64,000 nt of DNA, taken from assembly GCA_035772735.1 (NCBI GenBank), contig JASDFA010000027.1, positions 29,680,001 to 29,744,000 on the forward strand. Reading direction: 5' to 3'. The stretch comes from Datura wrightii. Taxonomy: Eukaryota; Streptophyta; Magnoliopsida; Solanales; Solanaceae. A program made the translations under genes and the position numbers. Below, piece after piece: positions 22,853-34,275 of the stretch. The notes under the pieces were generated by a model. The model did not search any database. It was not told the origin of the DNA and saw only the letters and a program-made list of their open reading frames with translations. How positions within the stretch are numbered: position 1 is the first letter of the stretch; each line of letters begins with the position of its first letter.

Positions 22853-24290
22853 TCGTTCGTCCCTAAATGGTCTATACAAAAGTAATAAGGATACGTACCA
22901 GATTCTATGAACAACTTGGGGTACTTGACCCACATATCAGCCTCGGTCTCCCAAGTGGCTTCTTCCATCGGACGGTCCTTCCACGGTACTTTTACTGTTA
23001 GAATCTCCTTAGACCTCAGCTTCCGAACCTCTCTGGCTAATAGTTCTACAAGTTCCTCCTCATATGACAGATTCCCGTCAGCAGCACTGAGTCCCACTTG
23101 ATGATATAAGTTCCATCCCCATGGTAATTTTTCAACATGGACACATGACACGTCGGATGCAGTCCATACAGACTGGCGGTAATGCCAGCTCATAAGCCAC
23201 TTCCCCCACACGTCAGAGTATTTCAAATGGCCCAATAAACCTCGAGCTGAGCTTTTTCCGCTTTCCAAACCTCATCACCCCTTCATGAAGGACACTTTGA
23301 GGAGTACTTGCTCCCCTTCCATGAACTCCATGTCCTTGACTTTCTTGTCTGCGTATTTCTCCTGCCTTCTTTGAGCAGCCACCAGATGGTCCTAAACGAT
23401 TCGAACCTTTTCCAAAGACTCCTTTAACAAATACATTCCCTAAGGTCTTACCTCAAACGCGTAAAACTGCCCGATTGGACACCAGCACTTCCTCCCATAC
23501 AAGGCTTGAAAAGGTGCCATACTAATGTTTGAGTGGTAGTTATTGGTATAAGCAAACTCTGCCAAGGGTAAGAACTTTTCCCAATTACCCCCAACATCTA
23601 TCACGTATGCCCAAAGCATGTCCTCCAGCACTTGAATCGTGCGCTCTGATTGTCCGTCTGTCTGAGGATAGAAGGATGTACTCAAGCCCAACCTTGTACC
23701 CAACTCGGCCTACAGAGTCCTGTAAGAATGGGAAATGAACTGAGTGACCCTGTCTGACACAATGGAAATAGGCACCCCATGTAACTGAATAACCTCCTTC
23801 ACATATAGCTTGGCTAGTTTCTCCGCATTGTAAGTCACCTGGACCAGCAAGACATGAACAGACTTGGTCAACCTGTCCATTATAACCCAAATTGAGTCAA
23901 ACTTCCCCAAAGTCTTGGGAAGACCAACCACAAAGTCCATAGCTATCCTCTCCCATTACCACTCGGGGATGGGCATTCGCTGAAGAACACCTTCATGTTT
24001 TTGGTGCTCGTACTTCACCTGTTGACAATTTAAACACTAAGCCACGTAGTCCACAATGTCTCGCTTCATCCTACCCCACAAATATTGCTATTTTAGATCA
24101 TGGTACATCTTCGTGACTCCGGGGTAAACGGAGTACCTCGAGTTGTGAGCTTCTGCCAAGAGAGTTAGCTCACCAACTCGGGGAACACACACCCGCCCCT
24201 TTATTCTCAAGACCCCTTCATCATCTAACATTGCTTCCTTGGCCTCTTCCTGTAGGACTTTATCCTAAATTTTACCCAGTTTTCTATCTT
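22853..24290 (-). pseudogene. Integrase with chromodomain of element E (broken)
   Basis: From the N-terminal side: zinc-binding half motif CLNCQQVKYEH near 24010-24040; catalytic core at 23710-23940 with MDFVVGLPKTLGKFDSIWVIMDR (positions of the first Asp) and IVSDRVTQF (second Asp); then 23440-23703 with PQTDGQSERTIQVLEDML (catalytic Glu region) and AEFAYTNNYHS. The last part, 22834-23268, carries a chromodomain-like end (EEELVELLAREVRKLRSKEI, then VPWKDRPMEEATWETEADM). Frameshifts near 23710 and 23440 and stops separate the pieces. Integrase would insert the cDNA; the chromodomain would recognise histone marks. Confidence 0.85.
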
Positions 24291-24294
24291 TAAA

Positions 24295-25700
24295 TTATCT
24301 GGTTTTGATTTCCTCTAACAGCAAGGACTTAGCCTCCAGGTTGGCTAACTCTCCACTAGTTTCGGTTAGGGACAATCTCACTATGTTGTTTGCCAAGGTC
24401 TGGACTTTCCTGGTCATCGGCCGTGGAGTAGCCTCCAAGCAAGGCAGACTACCCATGCTCAATGCGTCTGCCACCACAATGGCTTTCCTTGGGTTGTACA
24501 AAATGGTGATATTGTAATCCTTGAGCAACTCCATCCACCTCCTCTACCTAAAATTGAGATCTTTCTGGGAGAATACATACTATAAGATGTAATGATCCAT
24601 GAACACCTCACACCGAGCTCCATACAAATAGTGCCTCAAGATTTTTAGTGTGAACACCACTGCTGCTAGCTCTAGATCGTGCACGGGGTAGTTCTTTTCA
24701 CGAACCTTCAGTTGTCTCGAGGCATACGCAATAACTTGTTCTTCCTGCATCAACACAATACCCAATCTAGACCGTGAGGCATCACAATACACAACAAAAT
24801 CTTTACCTTCCACGGGTAACACCAAAATAGGTGTTGTGGTCAGCAGAGTCTTGAGTTTCTGAAAGCTCGTTTCACATTCCTCTTACCACTGGAAGGGCAC
24901 ATACTTTTGTGTCAACTTGGTCAATGCCGAAGCGATGGAAGTGAATCCCTTCACGAATCGACAGTAGTAACTGGCCAGCCCCACAAAACTCTGAATTTCT
25001 ATTACGTTAGTTGGCCTTGCCCAGTTTCTGACCGCCTCCACATTATGTGGATCAACTCGGATTCCCTCCTTGAAAACCACATGCCCTAGAAAGGATACTG
25101 ATTCCAACCAAAACTCGCGCTTGGTGAATTTGCCATACAACTACTTCTCTTTCAGCAATCCCAGCGCAATCCTTAAATGATTTTCATGCTCTTGCTTGGT
25201 CTTAGAATACATCAAGATATCATCAATAAACACAATAACAAAGGAATCCAAGTAGGGTTATAAAATACCGTTCATCAGGCTCATGAACGCGGTCGGAGCA
25301 TTAGTGAGTCTGAATGACATGACCAGAAACTCATATTGCCCGTACCTGGTCCAAGAAGATGTCTTGGGAATATCTTCAGCATGAATTTTTAGCTTGTGAT
25401 ACCCTGACCTCAAATCAATATTTGAAAAAACAATCACTCCCAGTAACTGGTCAAACAGTTCATTTATCCAAGGAAAAGGGTACTTATTCTAAATAGTTAC
25501 CTTATTCAAATGACAGTAATCGATGCACATCTGCATACTGCCATCCTTTTTCTTTCCAAACAGAACCAGGGCACACCTCGGCGATACACTCGGTCTAATA
25601 AATACTTTACTAAGCAAATCTTGCAACTTCTCCTTGAGCTTTCTCAGCTCAGTAGGTTCCATTCGGTATGGAGAAATAGAAATGGATCAGGTTCCTGGTT
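24295..25700 (-). pseudogene. Reverse transcriptase and RNase H of element E (broken)
   Basis: On the minus strand, RT motifs are GKKKDGSMQMCIDYCHLNK near 25495-25555 and the catalytic FIDDILMYS at about 25206-25230, both well conserved. The thumb follows at 24883-25140 (FLGHVVFKEGIRVDPHNVEA, then SFVGLASYYCRFVKGF). RNase H is at 24580-24825 (FVVYCDASRSRLGIVLMQEE with the catalytic Asp; DLELAAVVF with the catalytic Glu) and continues at 24295-24534 (ITILYNPRKAIVVADALS). At least four stops or frameshifts. Confidence 0.85.
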
Positions 25701-25774
25701 CCAAGTCTATATAAGAATCTATGTCACGGTCCGGTGGCATACCGGGCAGATCTGAAGGGAACACCTCTAAGAAT

Positions 25775-26290
25775 TCACAAACAATTGAAACCTGACTCTA
25801 TGGAAGAGCCCTTTGAACTAGTGTCCCGAACATGCGCTAAGTATGCTGAACAAACCCGCTCTATCAACTTACGAGCACGAATATAAGAAATAAGTCTCTT
25901 AGGAGTAGGGCTACAAGTCCCTTTCAACTCCAACCTAGACAACCTTAGACCCAATATAGTGATAGTCTTAGCATAGCAATCTAAAATGGCATGGTAAAGG
26001 GACAACCAGCTCATTCCCAAAATCACATCAAAATTAAGCATGTCTAAGATCACTAAGTCTGTCGGTGTGTCAGATCCCATGAAGTCAATAATGCAATTAC
26101 GAACAACCCTATCTACTAACACAAAATCCCCAACAGGAGTAGATACACGGATAGGAGTATTAAGCACATCATACACAAGATCCAGACCCAAGCAAAGTAA
26201 CCAGACACATAAGAAAATGTAGAGCTCGGGTCAAACAAAGCCATAGCCACTCGGTCACAAAAAAAATAGTACCTATAATGACAGTGTCTA
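25775..26290 (-). pseudogene. Aspartic protease of element E (broken)
   Basis: The open frame 25775-26191 contains RVSTPVGDFVLVDRVVRNC and FDVILGMSWLSLYHAILDC, the conserved centre of chromovirus proteases. The active site lies just upstream (about 26230-26255), reading ALFDPSSTFSYVS: the residues after the catalytic Asp are P-S instead of the usual [ST]-G or P-G. A stop/frameshift lies at 26192. Confidence 0.8.
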
Positions 26291-27050
26291 AAGCCTTTGC
26301 CTCTAGTCTACTAGGAAAAGCATAGAAATGAGCCTGGTTACCAGCTTGAGAACTCCCCTGGTTGGGTTGTTCCACCCCTCTACCTGCCTGGATACCACCC
26401 CTACCTACCTGAGCACGTCCTCTGCCCTGCTGAACGCCACCTCAAGTAGCTAGCTGACCATCTCATCCCAGTTGTGGACGTATGAACTGAAAGCATTGCC
26501 TCCCCTCCCGGCTGGGGCCAGAGCTCAAGGAGCTGGGTGAGGAATAATTTGTCCGCCCTGCCCGAACCTGAGGCACCATCTGCAGATGTGGCCATACTTA
26601 CCATATTCAAGGCATACCTTCTCAATGATCGGTCTCTAAGCTGGAACAGCAGAAATAGGACGAGCCCCAAAATTAGATCGAACCATCTAAGTACCCCCAA
26701 CTGCACCTAATGGTCACGGAGCTAGCCTCGGTGAACCTCCAGCTGACACCTGCATGGCAGACTGAATAGGGCACCTAGAGAAACCCTGTGGTACTAGAGC
26801 CTTCCCATAAGAACCACCAAAAGAGCCAACTCTCCGAGCCTTCTTCTAGAAATTTCTAGCATACTCCTTCTGCCTTACCCCTTCAACCGATTTCACATAC
26901 TCTACCACTCCTATAAAGTCTTACCCGAAGAGACCATCTGCAAAGCTAGTAGCTAGAGACCCACATTCATGCCTTTGACAAACCGCCTAATCCTCTCCTC
27001 CTCCGTGGGTAATAAGGGTAGAGCATATATGCACAAGAAGTGAAACCGGG

Positions 27051-28461
27051 TGTTCGGGTGTTTGTTGGGTTATAAAACCGACACGCAAGTGCACGTGGTC
27101 GAACAAGTAGTAAGTGGCTTTAGTAAGCCAAGTATCGATCCCACAGAGACTTGGATGAAGTGCAAATTGCTCAAGTGTACTATATTTTACTTCTAAAAAT
27201 GCAGACAACAGCGTAACCAAAAAGTTGATAGTTTGTTTTATAAATTTTTATACTAAAACTAAGAACAGTTATCTACTTTGAATCTGAACTATGAATGAAA
27301 GCATGCTGAGGTTAAACTAACATGTAATGAAATTGATTATCATCATAATCTTTTCTTCCTGTTGCTAGCCAAGAACATTTGCCAAGAGATTAAAACTCTC
27401 GTATTTAACCTCACTTAAGAATCATGAACCATCCGTCTACATTTCTGTGATCAAATGCAATTCATGTCCTAGCCATACGATTCCGGTTCCTAAATTGACT
27501 AATACGACTTTCGGGTATATTTCTATCCTGAAAGCAAATCAAGACCCAATTTTCCCAAATCAAGTAAAGAACATATCCTATTAATTCACAACTTTCCAAT
27601 TTCGTGCTATCTCGAGTGAAACCGGACTTTTTAGATGTACATTAATGTAGGCCACACACTAATGCAGTAAGAACAAGAATTAATAGAACAACATGGAAGA
27701 AAAGATGTAAAACCATAGAATCAATAATCAAATTTCATCACAATTGTTCATAACCTCAGCAAGGATAGGAATTAGCCACTCATTTGTGGATTAAACATCT
27801 TAAAATGAGTGTTAATCATACAAGCAATTGAATTGAAGAAGAAAGAAAGAGAGAAAAAACCCTGAACTTTTCGTCCCTCAACTGCCTGTAACCCACATCC
27901 TTGCTCCACCAAGTCAGAATTCTGAAAAATGAACTTAAGTGTTCTATTTACACTGCTGGGAATTTTTCCTGGAATAATGAGCAACGTGTCACGGAGTGCA
28001 TCGCGGAGCACTGCCTCCGTGACACGCCATGAACGCGGACCCTCACTGGAACTGGGGGTCCGGGAATTCAGGCTCAACGTGGCACGGCGTGCATCACGGA
28101 GCACTGGCTCCATGCCACGGAGCAAACATGGACCTCCACTGGAATTTAGGTGAATTTTCCCCATCCAGGCAGAATGCCTCCGCGATGGCAGCGTGACACG
28201 GCTCCATCACAGAGCCCCTTTATTTCATGCTGTCCAATGCCTTTTCCCTTGCTCGCATCCAAGCCCAACTCCGATATCATCCAACATGCATTTTAGCTTC
28301 CCGAAATCACATTTTACCTGCAAAACAATGTTAATCATGTTGGTTAGTATAAATTCACATTTTATTGCCTATTACATGAAAATGTATACACATTGATAGA
28401 TAAACAAGGCGAAAATGATACTTTTGAGTATCACTTGGGCATATAAATCTGCCCAAGATCA
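27051..28461 (-). mobile_element. Solo LTR F, Athila/Tat-like, inside gag of element E
   Basis: 1411 bp starting TGTTCGGGTG and ending ...AAGATCA (plus strand), that is TG...CA on both strands. It is flanked by perfect 5-bp duplications CCGGG at 27046-27050 and 28462-28466, and the gag frame of E is restored conceptually across them. The phrase CGATCCCACAGAGA near the low end resembles the one near the 3' end of the Athila LTR at 2663, so F is read on the minus strand. No internal sequence exists, so unequal or intra-element LTR recombination removed it. It includes two related GC-rich blocks (27983-28070 and 28076-28160). Confidence 0.9.
27985..28026. repeat. Perfect 12-bp inverted repeat in solo LTR F
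   Basis: CGTGTCACGGAG (27985-27996) and CTCCGTGACACG (28015-28026) are exact reverse complements around an 18-nt loop. A second, imperfect version follows about 90 bp later (28079-28121) as part of a direct duplication. Confidence 0.85.
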
Positions 28462-29442
28462 CCGGGCCTCATATGCAGCAACTGATGAGCTCACCTACTC
28501 AATAGTAGTGAACTCATCCCGCCTCCTATCCTTCAGAGGTCGGGGAACATATTTCTCCAGGAATGTGGAGTAGAATTGGGTCCATAACTATGGTGGAGAC
28601 CCTGCTAGTCTGCACTCATGAAAGCCCTCCACCAGAGCTTTGCATCACCCATCAGCTGGAAGGTGACGAACTCAACACCACACTTCTCCATCGCTCCCAC
28701 CTTATGGAGCCTTTGGTGGAAATCAATGATGAATTCATAGGCATCCTCCGCCTCTATGTCGTAGAAAGTGGGAGGCTTCATCTTGGTGAACCTCCAAAAT
28801 AAATCTTGCTCTTCCCCTTTTATTATCGGTCCTGCCATCGACCTTAGAAACGTCAATGCCTTTGATATGTCATCAATCCACGACGCCATAGTAGCTGCAT
28901 ACATAATTCCTGAATAATTTCCTGTTGGAGTTGGTGGCGCTATCCCGGTGCCCACAAGGCCACTCAGAAGGTTGAGGACCTGAGCTAGGACCTCTGAGGT
29001 TGCTAATGCGGCAGGAGCCTCTCCCTGCGTCGGGACCTCTACCTCAACTGCCACATGTTCCTACGCTGCTGGTGGCACGGGAGATACCAACCTCTCTCAG
29101 ATTGGAGCAGAAGCATAGGCCCCTCATCTAGCCGCAGCGAGTCTCCATCCACGACCTATGCCCCTTCCTCTATCGTGAACTAGGGCTGCCACTGCTGGCT
29201 CAGGTGCTGCGTCTCTATCACCTTTTGCACATGTTCTCACCATATGAGAAGGAAAGAAGAAAAGTTGTTAGATACCAATTTGGATCACCAGATACCAATT
29301 GGAATCAAGTGATCGCACGAAAGGAAAGAAAGAGAGAGTTTTCCTAAAGTCCTGCAGCCTCTCGAATATAAGTTACGGACGTCTCTGCACTGATCCGCGA
29401 GACTCTATTAGACCCGTATTAGTGATGAGATCAACGAACCTA

Positions 29443-29460
29443 GAGCTCCAATACCAACTT
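29443..29460 (-). other. Primer-binding site of element E
   Basis: Minus strand AAGTTGGTATTGGAGCTC directly follows the LTR end TGACA. It is a decayed match to the initiator tRNA-Met primer site (TGGTATCAGAGC). Confidence 0.75.
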
Positions 29461-31866
29461 TGTCACGATCCAACTGGCTGCGATTGGCACCGACACTAAT
29501 CCTCCGATGGGCAAAGCAATGAATCCCGATACTATTTCCATAATCTAAACATTTTTGAAAAAGGAAACAACTATTACGAAAAGAATAACTTCAAATTGGT
29601 ACACTGCGAGTATGAAAATCAAATAACAATTTCCCAGAACCTGATTGTCATTGCACCAGACATCTAATTTATTAAAAACTAAGAAAACTAAAACCAAAAA
29701 TAAAATAAAATAATCGAGTGTCTGAAAGAAGGACATCTACTAAAAAGGAGTGGTCTGCATCCTCATCTACTCACCTTTTTGATTCACAAAGGATACTGGC
29801 TCGTGAGGGCATGAAGAACTGTCGGGCTTGAACTCTACACTCATAAAAGAATACTAGGGTAGGGTCATTACATGATACAATACTGGTAGGCATCATCGGT
29901 CGACCTTACATAATAACGGCCGACCTTACATAATAACATATCACCACAACAATAGAGAAATAAAAGGGTCCTCAACTTTAAGCAGAATTATAAGTCATTT
30001 TTATGAATACTAGTTATGCTCAGGGATTAGCTAGCCTACTCAGTGGATTAGGCCTCTCGCTGCAGCAGTCACTTGTCCGCCCCAGCGGTCTTGCTAGAGC
30101 GGAAATGGTCCCGCTGCAATGGCACTACTTAGGTAGTAGTTCGACAAACTGCTCCTTTCTCAGCTCATCCATCACATAGTTCAATAAAATCAACAATTAC
30201 ATTCATATAACACCATGAATCCATTAAAGACTAGATCATCAACCAGGACAATTGCAAGTAAGAATTACAATCCTCAGTTATTCCTAGCGATAAATACTCA
30301 ACAAAACATATAGTAATAAGTCGTACCTAGCATTAACACCACGTTCATTGTTATCAATTCGCCACATATCCACAATAAGTTAGCACATCCTCTTAACACC
30401 TTTCACATACACCTCATTAACATAAATGACATCCCTAAATAATAAGTAAATAACACAACCAAGAGTAACATGACGGGCACACGCCTCCGCCAACTCCCCT
30501 TAACACTCACCCACACGAAATAGTGTACACACATGCTAGTGGGTCTTACTTATGCCCAACCAGTCATGACCTATAGGGGACTCTAGAAATCTATGTACTG
30601 TGTCGGTGTGGCACCCTCTCCCACTCATATGCTCGTTCGGATGCTCCCATCAGACACGAGTCACTCAAATATTTTTATTGCTCACCCGGATACTCCCTTT
30701 GGCCATGAGCCACTCAACATTCATATGTTAAAATCTTTTCATTCATCATCCTCACATAACATGCCAAGTGCATCATTATATCATACAAACACTTACAAAC
30801 TAATTCTCTAATAAGCTATTATCAACTAACAATTCTCTCATTAACGGAGTACAATCACTTTACTAAACATTCAGCACAGTTAATTTCATTATCATATACA
30901 CAATCTTTTAAACAAGTCATCACAATTCAATATCATATCATCGTCATGTTGAAAAGATAAATTAACAATAATAGACTCACATATCATGTAAACGTCCGAA
31001 GACCAATTACATATCAACATTGCATACTATACATGTCATTATATAGGTTTATCCATATAAATCGTAACCTACCTCGATTACTCAAAATTATCGGCTTCGC
31101 TATTCTGCAGGAGCTTTGCCCTTTCTCAATGCTTCGAATTATTTAAAATCTACACAAATATAATTATTGGTTAAATACTCGTCAAGTAGGGCCTAATTCG
31201 ATCAAACCCTTCTCTTCCACCTAGTTCTAGGTCCCAACCTTGTCTAACCCATCAGCATTAACAAGAGGAACCCTAGGGAGTAAACATTACTCAAATTTTC
31301 AACAATCAATCCTCCCATTACTTCCCTACAATTTCAACCCTAGTTCATCAACTTAGGGTTTCTCTCTATATAATTTCCGCCACTAAAGGTCCTTAAGCAA
31401 TCTACGATCAACACTAATCGAAGTAGAGCTAGGAGAATTGATATTCTTACCTTTGGAGAGTAGTTCACTTCTTTGGAGAAATTTTTTGTCCCTTAGCCCT
31501 TCTAATTGAGTTTTTGAGAATGATGGGGTAAAACCCCATAATTCCCACTTAAAATCCACTTTCTAAATCCCGTTGTCTGCTGCAGTGGTCATACTTCCAC
31601 TATAGCGGACCCGCTACAGTGGTCATAGGGTCGCTGTGGTGGTCCCAGCAGTTACTCCCTCATTTCTCTACAGCGGAACTCCGACCGCTACCACGGTCTA
31701 GCTGCAGCGGAAACCCCACCGCTATAGCGGTCCCTTGGACTAGTAGCTACCCAAAATGCACAGTTTTATATACTTAATTTATTTCACAACTTTCCTATCC
31801 CATTCTTAACCAGATTTCTATATTCTATTCCCTTAACCATCTCGTAACGACGTCTGTGTCGCTATA
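29461..31866 (-). repeat. 5' LTR of element E (2406 bp)
   Basis: Boundaries: primer site at the low end, and target duplication ATGTT (31867-31871) at the high end. The first 300 nt on the minus strand contain repeated CCGCTGCAGCGG-like words, including a perfect 14-bp palindrome ACCGCTATAGCGGT (31718-31731). A TATA-like TTATATAG follows at 31366-31373. A second group of the words lies near the 3' end (30057-30120). The start is TATAGCGACA rather than canonical TG, so the exact end is uncertain by a few bases. Confidence 0.75.
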
Positions 31867-31871
31867 ATGTT

Positions 31872-32690
31872 ATTGTTGCAAAACAAACATAAAGGACCGG
31901 TCAATGAACACAACTAATGTGATAATACTTAACGATCTTCCTCATATCATGATTCTCTTAATCTCAACGTTATATGATTTTCTAGAGGTGTCCCGCCAGA
32001 CCAAATCAAGAATGATCTCTTGGCAACATTATAAGATAGCAAACACCAAATTGAATCTCAAGAAACTGATCAAAGTCATGAGGGTACAATGTAAAGAAAA
32101 CTACTTATAATTTTCAGGGCTTCAAACAATGACAAGTAGAGATTTAAACTTGTATCTCCCTTATAGTTCATCATATCCGTACATGGTATGAAACATATAC
32201 CACAATATCAACTCCTTTCCCATGAAGTGTATGTCTTTTAAAATTAAATACTATGCAGATGATAGTTTAGACAACTCATATCTAACTTTGAGTTAACAAA
32301 TCTACTCAATTATTTTATTCATTAAAAACTCATATCTGGCATTAAGAATAGTCTAACTCATTTTAATCACACATGATTAAACATAAAACAAACAACATTC
32401 TTATTATAAACTAGCCCTCTTTTATCATCACTTTTGACAATAATTAGTTTGTCTCTTAGACAATAGATGTGATTGCCTGTTTTAATGGGCCAATCTTTTG
32501 TCTGTCCGACATACTTTTTATACTAAGAATTTGTGTACTATTCATAAAAAATATTATATGTACATCTATAAAAAAGTATGGATAATTAGGCACAAACTAA
32601 CATTAACTTCAATAATATAAATTTACATGAACATGATTGGGAAAAATAAAAAAATATAAATACATTAGTATCTACGCAAACCCAATAACT
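31872..32690 (-). other. 3' noncoding part of element J
   Basis: AT-rich sequence between the end of RNase H and the insertion point of element E. The small plus-strand frame at 31904-32110 has no recognisable domain. I see no further feature. Confidence 0.5.
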
Positions 32691-34270
32691 TCACATATCT
32701 TACATAAGCATCACATTCTATGGGTTTCGTTAAGGGATCTTCTATCATATGATGCGTAGAATGTATTTCATGTTCACTTCCTTTTGTACAATCACGTCTC
32801 TAACAAAATTATACTTAATATCAACACGTTTTATTTTTTCATGGTACTTGGGATCCTTTGTATAAGATATTGTAGCTTGAGTATCACAATTGATGGTCAC
32901 TGACTCAATCGTGTTATTATTCACTTCCAAGTATCCCATAAAACGTTAAAGCCAAACAGCTTCATGCACAGCTACTGAAAGTGCTACGAATTCAGCTTCC
33001 ATTGTTGATAAGTCTATGCATGACTGCTTCTTTCTACTCCATGATATTGCGCCATTGTTAGCAAGAATACATGTCCAGAGGTTGATTTTCTCTCATCTAA
33101 ATCTCCTCCGCAATCAGTATCAGTGTAGCCCTTGAGTTGTAGATCATTCCCTTGATAACATAAGAAATAGTCAACTGTGCCTTTAAGATATCTCAATATC
33201 CTTTTAACTGCTTTCCAGTGTTACTGTCCTAGGTTAGACTAATATCTGCTAACTAGTCCAACAACATAACAGATATCAGGTCTAGTACACATCATAGGAT
33301 AATTAGACTTTTGATTGCATTGGCATAAGGAACTTTTCTCATTTGTTCCTTTTCTTGTGGAGTCTGTGGGAACATCCTTCGACTTAAAGCTTTACTTTTG
33401 GAAATAGGAGTGTTTATGGGTTTGCAGTCTTACATGTTAAAATGTTCAAGAACATTCTTAATATAGGGTTCTTATGAAAGAGATAAAAATCTTTTTGAAT
33501 GATCTCTTGAAATCTTAACTCCAAGAATATATAATGCTTCACCCATGTCTTTCATCTCAAATGTAGATGATAACCACTCTTTTATTTCATTTACATACTC
33601 GATATCACTTGCAGCTATAAGTATGTCATCTACATACAATGATAACATTACAAACTTATCTTTATATCTTTTGATGTACATACAATAGTCTTCATGAACC
33701 AAAATAAAATCATATAATATGATTGCATTATGAAAATGCAAATACCATCGTCTGGAAGATTGTTTAAGGTCATATGTTGACCTATCAAGTCGGCATACTT
33801 TATGCTATCTGTCTTTCTGCAGGAAACCTAAAGGTTGTTCCATGTAGATTTTTTCTTCTAGTTCTCCATGAGAAAATCTGTTTTAATATCAATTTGATGC
33901 AATTCAAGATTCAAATTAGCCACTATTGACAAAATTAACCTTATTGAAGCAAAACATACAACAGGTGAAAAAGTTTCTTCATAATCAATTTCTTCCTATT
34001 GTGTGTACTCCTTTGTTACTAGGTGGGCTTTAAATCTCTCGATACTACCATCGGCCTTACGCTTGATTTTGAGAATCCACTTGTTTTCAATAGCTTTACG
34101 GCCCATAGGTAGATCAATCCATTTCCATACATGGTTTAATTTCATTGACTCCATCTCCTCCTCCAATGCTTTTAACCATTTTTCCTTATTAGGGCATGTA
34201 AGAGCCTCATTTATATTTCGTGGCTCTTCTTCATCTTGTGGAGTAACTATAAATGCTTCCCTTTCGATCT
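32691..34270 (-). pseudogene. Reverse transcriptase and RNase H of element J (broken)
   Basis: Read from 34270 down. Copia-type RT begins near 34200 with NEALTCPNKEKWLKALEEEM; the catalytic YVDD is at 33624-33635 in LSLYVDDILIAASDIEYVNE (33472-33741); the palm/thumb end is ALYILGVKISRDHSKRFLS. RNase H-like sequence follows at 33014-33196 (KGYTDTDCGGDLDERKSTSG, with the copia-type D-x-D) and 32745-32939 (INCDTQATISYTKDPKYHEK). Stops and frameshifts separate the parts. The upstream end is cut by insertion of element C at 34271. Confidence 0.85.
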
Positions 34271-34275
34271 CAAAA

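Larger units (their letters stand above)
26291..29243 (-). pseudogene. Gag of element E, split by solo LTR F
   Basis: Start chosen at ATG 29243 (MVRTCAKGDRDAAPEPAV), about 200 nt after the primer site. The frame has three stops before 29054, then an open part 28605-29054 with the capsid region FWRFTKMKPPTFYDIEAEDA. Codons around 28466/27046 are interrupted by LTR F; a CCCGG duplication proves the join. The rest follows at 27046 (EEERIRRFVKGMN) and ends with a decayed zinc knuckle, CLEYGKYGHICRWC near 26590-26630, in which the second Cys is Tyr. Gag forms the particle shell. Confidence 0.8.
20523..31866 (-). mobile_element. Element E: Tekay-like Ty3/gypsy chromovirus, complete structure, inactive
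   Basis: On the minus strand: 5' LTR (29461-31866), primer site, gag (from ATG at 29243), protease, reverse transcriptase, RNase H, integrase with chromodomain (to about 22853) and 3' LTR (20523-22852). Candidate target duplications ATGTT lie at both sides. Gag is split by solo LTR F. Without F it is about 9.9 kb. Many stops and frameshifts show it is dead. The chromodomain at the end of integrase, which directs insertion toward heterochromatin in this group, identifies it as a chromovirus. Confidence 0.85.

Noticed and set aside
27929..28153. Plus-strand open frame in LTR F
   Set aside because: It is covered by the GC-rich repeat block of the LTR and has no homology that I recognise.
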